Below, in pieces: positions 7,378 to 11,236 of a stretch of 11,236 nt of DNA. Origin of the DNA: Tannerella sp. (GTDB lineage: Bacteria; Bacteroidota; Bacteroidia; Bacteroidales; Tannerellaceae); NCBI GenBank assembly GCA_031262895.1, contig JAISGW010000216.1, positions 1-11,236 on the forward strand. The letters run 5' to 3'. How positions within the stretch are numbered: the stretch's first letter is position 1; each line of letters opens with the position of its first letter. A model generated the notes under the pieces. It did no database searches and was not told the origin of the DNA. It saw nothing but the letters and a program-made list of their open reading frames with translations. The position numbers and the translations under genes were made by a program.

Positions 7378-8958
7378 TTATCGGAGTTCTTCTATCGGTA
7401 ATGCGGAAGAAGCGTTTGGCGGGCGTATGCGGAGGATGTGCGTGACGGTAGGCGCCACTTCCGTAGCCTTTACCTCGCGGTAGATGTGGCGGGGTTTCAG
7501 GCCATCGCCCATGAATATCAATGGGGTGAGCACGGCTTGGTTGTACTGGAGTTCTGGCTGTTCACCTCTGATTTCGTTGTTAACGCGCCAGCCCGGCCGA
7601 AGTTCGATAATCAAGTCACCCCTACCCTGCGGATGGGTTCCCGTAAAAAGTCGGGCATTGCCTGCGTACCAGTTTCCTGTTCGTAAGTCGTGGTCGGTAA
7701 CGACGGCCTGCACGCCGGCAAATTCGCCGACGAAAGCGGCCGCCTTGGCCTCCACCTCGGCCAACGAAAGCCCGGCATCTTCGATGACTTTCCTATCAAG
7801 AAATATCTGGCCGTCATAATAACCTTTCACCCAACTCTTCTGCCCGTAAACCTGCATCAGATACATGTTCAGCAGCGCCGTGCAGCGTTTGGGATAGAAA
7901 TCGCCGCCGGCCAAGGGCATCCCGCCGACTTGTTGCGCCTCTTCGGTGCTGCGGTAACCGGTGCCGGTGAAGACAACGAGCGTATTGGCCAAGCCCACTT
8001 TGCGGTCGAGGGCGGTCAGGAGCTGTTCAATGCAGCGGTCCAAGCGGCAATAGGTGTCTTGTATTTCTAAAGTATAATCATCCTTGGCGCGGAGTTTGAA
8101 ATGGCCCGCATAATAGGTGATAGCCAAGAGGTCCGGGCAGGAACGTGTGCCGAAGCCCGCATAATTGATGAATTGCATGGCCAGGCGGTTGACCTCTTCG
8201 TTCACCAAGGCCGAAGTCTTCAGGTCTGGATAACAATCCTCGTCTTTTGTATTAAAAGTATATTTGAACGGCAGACTTTCCATCTGGTAAGGGAAAGCAT
8301 TAAAACGGTCGACCGGCAGCGAAGGAATCCAGGCCATCTTGCTGATACGGGCAGTCAGAGATTCCGGACCATTATTATAATGGTCGACATACCACGGTAA
8401 GTCCTTGTAATAGGTGGTTGTCGCCCATTTACCATTAATATTGTCTATCCAATAAGCACAGTTGGCCGCGTGTCCTGCGGAAAGGATGGCCTCTTCGGCA
8501 TCCGGCGCGATGGCCACAACTTCGCTCTTTCCCGCCGAAGCCGCTTTCAATTCGTCACCTATAGTGGAAGCCAAAAGGCGCTTGGGTGAAAAATGATCTT
8601 GCGTATAATTACCCAAATAATCAGGATCTTCCAGTACGGAAGTTTCCCGACCCTTGTCCCAATCGAAACGCTTGGCGCTTTCTATGCCGTTATAACAAGG
8701 GTCGGCACCGGTAAAAAGGGTGGCGAAAGCACTCGCCTTGTCTATGTTGGAGAAGGCAAAACCCATGTTGCTGAAGGTGACGCCCTCATTCATCAAGCGT
8801 TTGAAGCCGTCCTCGCCGAAAGTGTTATAAAAATAGTCCATATATTCACCGTTGAGCTGGTCTACGGTGATACAGACCACCAATTTGGGAATACGTTGCT
8901 GCGCGTCCAGATTTGCAATGGCGAGGATGGCCATGAGCGATGTCAATATCTTTTTCAT
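7378..8958 (-). CDS. Secreted alkaline-phosphatase-superfamily protein, probable pseudoenzyme
   Basis: Length (526 residues) and text fit PafA-like alkaline phosphatases of Bacteroidota: signal peptide (1-19, cleavage near LDA/QQ), KLVVCITVDQL with metal ligand Asp33, GFKRLMNEGV, an AILSAGHAANCAYWID stretch, GKWATTTYY, EIQDTYCRLDR, and the ending PPNASSALPIEEL. The catalytic positions, aligned by eye, are changed. The nucleophile threonine of TGPGHASI falls on Lys74. The asparagine of the GNNWYD motif is lost (Ala95/Lys96). The KDR pair becomes Asp153 and Glu155. The aspartate of the DYxGH motif is Tyr282, though His286 remains. TADHG becomes TGTGY (331-335), and the last histidine ligand is gone. 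Of the known site only Asp33 and His286 remain, so hydrolysis of phosphate esters is unlikely. It is periplasmic or exported by inference and lies first in a unit with secA. A new activity using Ser76 cannot be excluded. Confidence 0.85.
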   Translation of the reverse strand: MKKILTSLMAILAIANLDAQQRIPKLVVCITVDQLNGEYMDYFYNTFGEDGFKRLMNEGVTFSNMGFAFSNIDKASAFATLFTGADPCYNGIESAKRFDWDKGRETSVLEDPDYLGNYTQDHFSPKRLLASTIGDELKAASAGKSEVVAIAPDAEEAILSAGHAANCAYWIDNINGKWATTTYYKDLPWYVDHYNNGPESLTARISKMAWIPSLPVDRFNAFPYQMESLPFKYTFNTKDEDCYPDLKTSALVNEEVNRLAMQFINYAGFGTRSCPDLLAITYYAGHFKLRAKDDYTLEIQDTYCRLDRCIEQLLTALDRKVGLANTLVVFTGTGYRSTEEAQQVGGMPLAGGDFYPKRCTALLNMYLMQVYGQKSWVKGYYDGQIFLDRKVIEDAGLSLAEVEAKAAAFVGEFAGVQAVVTDHDLRTGNWYAGNARLFTGTHPQGRGDLIIELRPGWRVNNEIRGEQPELQYNQAVLTPLIFMGDGLKPRHIYREVKATEVAPTVTHILRIRPPNASSALPIEELR

Positions 8959-8965
8959 CGGGCAT

Positions 8966-8997
8966 CAAAAGTAGATATTTTTTCACTGCTCGCCAAA
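8966..8997 (-). promoter_or_regulatory. Promoter of the phosphatase-like gene (and probably secA)
   Basis: On the - strand TTTG (8997-8994) is followed after 20 bases by TACTTTTG (8973-8966), matching both boxes of the Bacteroidota promoter at normal spacing. If transcription starts about 5 bases beyond the -7 box, as inferred for the SRP RNA here, the start is near 8961. That leaves a leader of only about 3 bases before the ATG at 8958. Confidence 0.68.
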
Positions 8998-9001
8998 TCG
9001 T

Positions 9002-9009
9002 TACCTTTG
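9002..9009 (+). promoter_or_regulatory. -7 element for the small gene and yigZ
   Basis: TACCTTTG followed by C matches TAnnTTTG. Transcription would start near 9014, giving a leader of about 21 bases that contains AAAGGA (9022-9027), a good ribosome site 7 bases before the ATG at 9035. No TTG box is seen at -33; the region there is a T-run (8978-8983). The element overlaps the upstream side of the divergent promoter. Confidence 0.6.
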
Positions 9010-9034
9010 CGTCATAAAAAGAAAGGATACGTGC

Positions 9035-9253
9035 ATGAAGAATGCGATACAGATGATAAAGCAATGCAATGAGAAGGATGAGCCGTATTTCCTGCTCCGC
9101 GGGCAGGATGTCTGTGCCCTTCCGGCTATAGAGGCTTATTATACAGCCGTCAAAGGACAGGTGAAAGACGCCTATTTCATTGAAGAGATAGAAGAAATCA
9201 TGAAGGATTTCCGCGCCTACCTCTCGGAACAGCAGACGCACGTCCCCGATTGA
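9035..9253 (+). CDS. Small conserved-looking protein of unknown function, 72 residues
   Basis: A 72-residue protein starting MKNAIQMIKQCNEKDEPYF, with a good ribosome site (AAAGGA) and a promoter-like -7 box upstream, which support it as a real gene. No signal peptide or membrane segment is visible. It looks mainly helical, with many acidic residues in the second half (EEIEEIMKDF) and two cysteines (11 and 27). The segment EPYFLLRGQDVCALPAIEAYY seems to be a defined motif. I have the impression that similar short proteins occur in Bacteroidales, but I cannot name a family. Its stop is 3 bases before the yigZ start, so the two are almost certainly one operon and the products may act in the same process. 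Confidence 0.78.
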   Translation: MKNAIQMIKQCNEKDEPYFLLRGQDVCALPAIEAYYTAVKGQVKDAYFIEEIEEIMKDFRAYLSEQQTHVPD

Positions 9254-9256
9254 GTC

Positions 9257-9856
9257 ATGTGTAAAGAAGACGCTTACCTGACGATTAAGGGTGCGGCAGA
9301 AGGTTATTATACGGAGAAACGGAGCCGCTTTATTGCCCATGCCTTACCCCTCCATACGCCGGAGGAAGCCAAAGAAACTGTGGCCGCCTTCCGTCGGCAA
9401 TACCACGATGCCCGCCATGTCTGTTGGGCCTATATGTTAGGGAGCGAGCGCAAGGATTTTCGCGCCAACGACGACGGCGAACCCAGTTCTACGGCGGGCA
9501 AGCCTATCCTCGGGCAAATCAATTCAAAAGGGTTGACGGACATCTTGGTTCTTGTCGTCCGCTATTTTGGCGGCATTGAATTGGGTACGAGCCGACTTGC
9601 CGCCGCCTACCGTGCAGCGGCGGCTGACGCGATAGCTCATGCTGAAACAGAAGAACGCACCGTTGACGAAACCTTCACGGCCATCTTCGAATACCCCTTC
9701 CAGAACGAAGTGATGCACATAATTAAAGACGAGGCTCCTACCGTTTTGGACAGGCAATTCGACATGGACTGCCGCATTACCCTCCGTATTCGCAAGAGCC
9801 TCGCCCCTCGTTTGCGCCGCCGCCTGCTTCAAGTCGAACGGCTCCACATAGAATGA
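9257..9856 (+). CDS. yigZ: YigZ/IMPACT (UPF0029) family protein
   Basis: A 199-residue protein with the two-domain layout of bacterial YigZ. The N-terminal UPF0029/IMPACT domain (about 1-115) holds YHDARHVCWAY (49-59), GEPSSTAGKPILGQI (74-88) and VRYFGGIELGTSRLAAAYR (101-119). A ferredoxin-like C-terminal domain (DUF1949 type, about 136-199) follows. Eukaryotic IMPACT regulates the GCN1/GCN2 stress pathway. The bacterial role is unclear; binding to ribosomes or nucleic acid has been suggested from structure. The signature normally written LGxGGL is LGTSRL here, with arginine in place of the second glycine. Length is normal. The gene follows the 72-residue gene by 3 bases with little ribosome site of its own, which suggests translational coupling. 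It ends 7 bases from the converging bactofilin gene. Confidence 0.93.
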   Translation: MCKEDAYLTIKGAAEGYYTEKRSRFIAHALPLHTPEEAKETVAAFRRQYHDARHVCWAYMLGSERKDFRANDDGEPSSTAGKPILGQINSKGLTDILVLVVRYFGGIELGTSRLAAAYRAAAADAIAHAETEERTVDETFTAIFEYPFQNEVMHIIKDEAPTVLDRQFDMDCRITLRIRKSLAPRLRRRLLQVERLHIE

Positions 9857-9863
9857 GAAGATT

Positions 9864-10355
9864 TTACTCGTCTTCGTCGTCCGGAATAACCTTGCCCAAG
9901 GTGTAGCCTTCGCTGGGAGCGGGAGCCGCCACCGGCGTAGCCTCAGGCAATACGGCCTGTTCCACTTCGGAATCGGGAGCAGGCAGGTCATCGTTCTCCA
10001 AAAGCATGTTGCAAGTGCCGGAGAAGCGGGCGCTGGGTTCTACGACTAAGGCCTGTGTCGTGATAATGCCTTTAATGATAGCCGTGGGTTTAAGCACCAG
10101 CACTTCGCTGGTCGTGATACTACCCACCACGGCACCTAAGATTTCAGCGTTTACGGATATGATGTCACCTTCTACTTGCGCAGTGGGGCCGATAACGATT
10201 TTACCCCCGCAACTGATGGTGCCTTCTAAACGCCCATCCAAACGGAAATCGCCGTCGGTGGTGATATCGCCTTTCACGGTCGTGCCAAAAGCCAATGCGT
10301 TATGCAATACGCCTACAGGCGCCTCGTCGGTATTGAAATTATTAGCTGTACCCAT
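9864..10355 (-). CDS. Bactofilin (polymer-forming cytoskeletal protein)
   Basis: Bactofilins form nucleotide-free filaments, often at the inner membrane, that organise cell-shape and wall enzymes. This 163-residue protein has a short N-terminal tail (1-20) and a beta-helix of repeating turns (about 21-118) with GDITTDGDFRLDGRLEG, GGKIVIGPTAQVEGDI and EILGAVVGSI in the usual order. A disordered Pro/Ala/Glu-rich tail ends in DDEDE. No membrane segment is present. I chose the ATG at 10355, just before GTANNFNTDEAP. The frame stays open upstream to 10433, but that stretch contains the promoter and an implausible basic, cysteine-bearing peptide. It is read away from the SRP RNA gene. M23-type peptidases are sometimes neighbours of bactofilins; none is seen here. 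Confidence 0.93.
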   Translation of the reverse strand: MGTANNFNTDEAPVGVLHNALAFGTTVKGDITTDGDFRLDGRLEGTISCGGKIVIGPTAQVEGDIISVNAEILGAVVGSITTSEVLVLKPTAIIKGIITTQALVVEPSARFSGTCNMLLENDDLPAPDSEVEQAVLPEATPVAAPAPSEGYTLGKVIPDDEDE

Positions 10356-10383
10356 AACAGATTTGATTATAATTAAGTTGCCG

Positions 10384-10391
10384 CAAATATA
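10384..10391 (-). promoter_or_regulatory. -7 element of the bactofilin gene
   Basis: The - strand reads TATATTTG followed by C, a match to TAnnTTTG. The predicted start is near 10379, for a leader of about 24 bases with no Shine-Dalgarno site. No TTTG box is found at the proper distance upstream; CAAA at 10403-10406 is too close (11 bases). Confidence 0.58.
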
Positions 10392-10422
10392 AGTATATTT
10401 TTCAAATGACCTGCTTCTGCAC

Positions 10423-10440
10423 GAAAAAACCATTTTTTTC
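10423..10440. promoter_or_regulatory. A-tract/T-tract palindrome upstream of the SRP RNA promoter
   Basis: GAAAAAA (10423-10429) and TTTTTTC (10434-10440) form a 7-bp inverted repeat with a 4-base centre. Counted from the inferred RNA start at 10475 it covers about -52 to -35, the position of UP elements that raise stable-RNA promoter strength. The role is inferred from position and composition only. Confidence 0.4.
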
Positions 10441-10470
10441 TTGCCTCCTAAAGAATATTCCTTACTTTTG
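10441..10470 (+). promoter_or_regulatory. Promoter of the SRP RNA
   Basis: TTG (10441-10443) is followed after 19 bases by TACTTTTG (10463-10470), a good fit to the Bacteroidota two-box promoter. The RNA's terminal stem begins at 10475, 5 bases after the -7 box, which agrees with the expected start. Confidence 0.75.
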
Positions 10471-10474
10471 CGGC

Positions 10475-10571
10475 GGGTAAGTCCTACACGGCATGCTCCC
10501 TCGGAATCCCCCAGGGCTTGACCGCAGCAAGGGTACGCAGGTCGTAGCGGCGCGATGTAGATAGCTTACCC
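10475..10571 (+). ncRNA. ffs: Small bacterial signal recognition particle RNA (4.5S-like)
   Basis: About 97 bases forming a long hairpin. The ends pair exactly, GGGTAAG (10475-10481) with CTTACCC (10565-10571), and an inner helix pairs CTACA (10484-10488) with TGTAG (10556-10560). The apical part has the Ffh-binding pattern CAGG (10512-10515) facing AGCA (10526-10529), flanked by CCC (10508-10510) and GGG (10531-10533). In SRP with Ffh it targets nascent membrane proteins to FtsY and SecYEG. The apical loop is not the usual GGAA tetraloop; alignment to the common CAGGGCCGGAAGGCAGC form places TTGACC (10518-10523) there. ATTTTTT follows the closing stem (10572-10578) and may end transcription. 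Exact ends are inferred from the stem. Confidence 0.88.
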
Positions 10572-10586
10572 ATTTTTTATTTTATA

Positions 10587-11147
10587 ATGGCGGAAAACAA
10601 TCGGGACCAGTTGATGCGGGCGGCCATGTTCTATGGTTTGCTATTAGGAGGTTTTTGGGTACTCAAGTATCTTTTCTTCGTGGCAGGGGTATTTTACCCT
10701 GTCTTCTCCACGGTCTATGCGCTTCTTTCGCCACTTACGCTTGTTGTGGCCTACCTCTTTACGAAAGTGTACAAAATCTTGCTCGGCGGCAAAATTCGTT
10801 TCGTACAAGCTTGGCAATTCGGGGTGTTGATTTATTTCTTTGGCGGTCTGATAGAGTCGTTGCCGCAATATGTTTTCTTTCGTTACATCGCTCCCGCCGA
10901 CTACATCCAATCCCTCATCACGCAATTTTCCGCCACGCTCAAGCAAATTTCCGAGGCCATGAACCAGGCAAACATGCAGGCACAAATGGAAGACAGCCTC
11001 CAAAGGATGAATCTCTTCAGCCCCATCAACCTGACCTTGGAAAACCTCGGCAATACCGTCTTATATGGAATTATCCTTTCCTTGCCCGTGGCCGCCATAC
11101 TTTGCCGGGGCACCATCGACGTGGAACGCCTAAAGCGAGAACTATAA
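10587..11147 (+). CDS. DUF4199-family membrane protein
   Basis: A 186-residue integral membrane protein with the pattern of DUF4199 proteins of Bacteroidota. Predicted membrane segments lie at about 12-36, 39-63, 74-99 and 153-173. A hydrophilic helical stretch (about 105-145, rich in Gln, Met and Glu) separates the third and fourth. The end is basic and acidic (DVERLKREL). The role of the family is unknown. Its usual place before a family 2 glycosyltransferase gene suggests a link to transfer of lipid-linked sugars. The ATG lies 15 bases after the SRP RNA with an AT-only leader and no Shine-Dalgarno site. There is no room for a separate ordinary promoter after the RNA, so expression may come from read-through or from a promoter inside the RNA gene. 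Confidence 0.87.
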   Translation: MAENNRDQLMRAAMFYGLLLGGFWVLKYLFFVAGVFYPVFSTVYALLSPLTLVVAYLFTKVYKILLGGKIRFVQAWQFGVLIYFFGGLIESLPQYVFFRYIAPADYIQSLITQFSATLKQISEAMNQANMQAQMEDSLQRMNLFSPINLTLENLGNTVLYGIILSLPVAAILCRGTIDVERLKREL

Positions 11148-11166
11148 AAACTACCAACAAAATAAA

Positions 11167-11236
11167 TGGACATATCAGTTATCATCCCCCTATATAATGA
11201 AGCGGAGTCTTTGCCTGAACTCTACGAGTGGATCGT
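11167..11236 (+). CDS. Family 2 glycosyltransferase, N-terminus only (cut by window end)
   Basis: Only 23 codons are present, beginning MDISVIIPLYNEAESLPEL. This is the first strand and nucleotide-sugar-binding turn of GT-A fold family 2 glycosyltransferases, close to the polyprenyl-phosphate sugar transferases (DPM1/ArnC/GtrB type). Such enzymes load a sugar from a nucleotide donor onto a lipid carrier or other acceptor. The start lies 19 bases after the DUF4199 stop with no terminator between, so both are probably one operon. The exact substrate cannot be judged from this fragment. Confidence 0.88.

Noticed and set aside
9855..9875. GAAGA...TCTTC hairpin between yigZ and bactofilin as a bidirectional terminator
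   Set aside because: The stem is 5 bp with no T-run on either side, too weak to call.
10356..10433. N-terminal extension of bactofilin to an ATG at 10433
   Set aside because: The extra 26 codons cross the TATATTTG promoter box and encode an atypical peptide. The family start fits the ATG at 10355.
1..11236. Mobile element, phage, CRISPR or defence system
   Set aside because: No transposase, integrase, spacer-repeat pattern, toxin-antitoxin pair or nuclease/helicase defence gene was found. All genes except the 72-residue one fit known housekeeping or envelope families.

Overview
The window looks like chromosomal core DNA from a member of the Bacteroidota, most likely order Bacteroidales and gut-type. 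Four things point there: a C-terminal DUF5686 outer-membrane barrel, a DUF4199 membrane protein followed by a family 2 glycosyltransferase, a SecA of 1126 residues (much longer than the roughly 900 of enterobacteria), and promoters of the Bacteroidota type (TAnnTTTG at -7) with few good Shine-Dalgarno sites. Base composition is moderately GC-rich in genes and AT-rich between them. No insertion sequence, phage gene, CRISPR array or tRNA was seen.

Left part (1-3834): the 3' end of a DUF5686 protein gene on the + strand converges on a lipoprotein GH3 glycosidase (beta-xylosidase-like, with a PA14 insert) on the - strand. A hairpin with a T-run at 1181-1214 separates them.

Middle part (3885-8958, - strand): a gene for a secreted alkaline-phosphatase-superfamily protein lies 55 bases upstream of secA, and a 17-bp-stem terminator follows secA. 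The phosphatase-like protein has lost nearly all catalytic and metal-binding residues of its PafA-type relatives, so it is probably a pseudoenzyme. The 55-base gap before secA holds a tandem 7-bp AT-rich repeat and an AT hairpin.

Right part (8959-11236): two interlocked divergent promoters drive the pseudophosphatase-secA unit leftward and a small unknown gene plus a YigZ/IMPACT-family gene rightward. YigZ converges, with only 7 bases between, on a bactofilin gene. Divergent from bactofilin is the gene for the small SRP RNA (4.5S-like), with a good promoter. It ends 15 bases before a DUF4199 membrane-protein gene, which is followed by the start of a family 2 glycosyltransferase cut by the window end.

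Functionally this is mostly housekeeping: protein export (SecA, SRP RNA), cell-envelope proteins (DUF5686, bactofilin, DUF4199, GT2) and one polysaccharide-degrading enzyme. The points most worth following are the degenerate phosphatase upstream of secA, the repeat array between them, the near-leaderless divergent promoter, and the SRP RNA with an unusual apical loop that appears to form the leader of the DUF4199-GT2 transcript.
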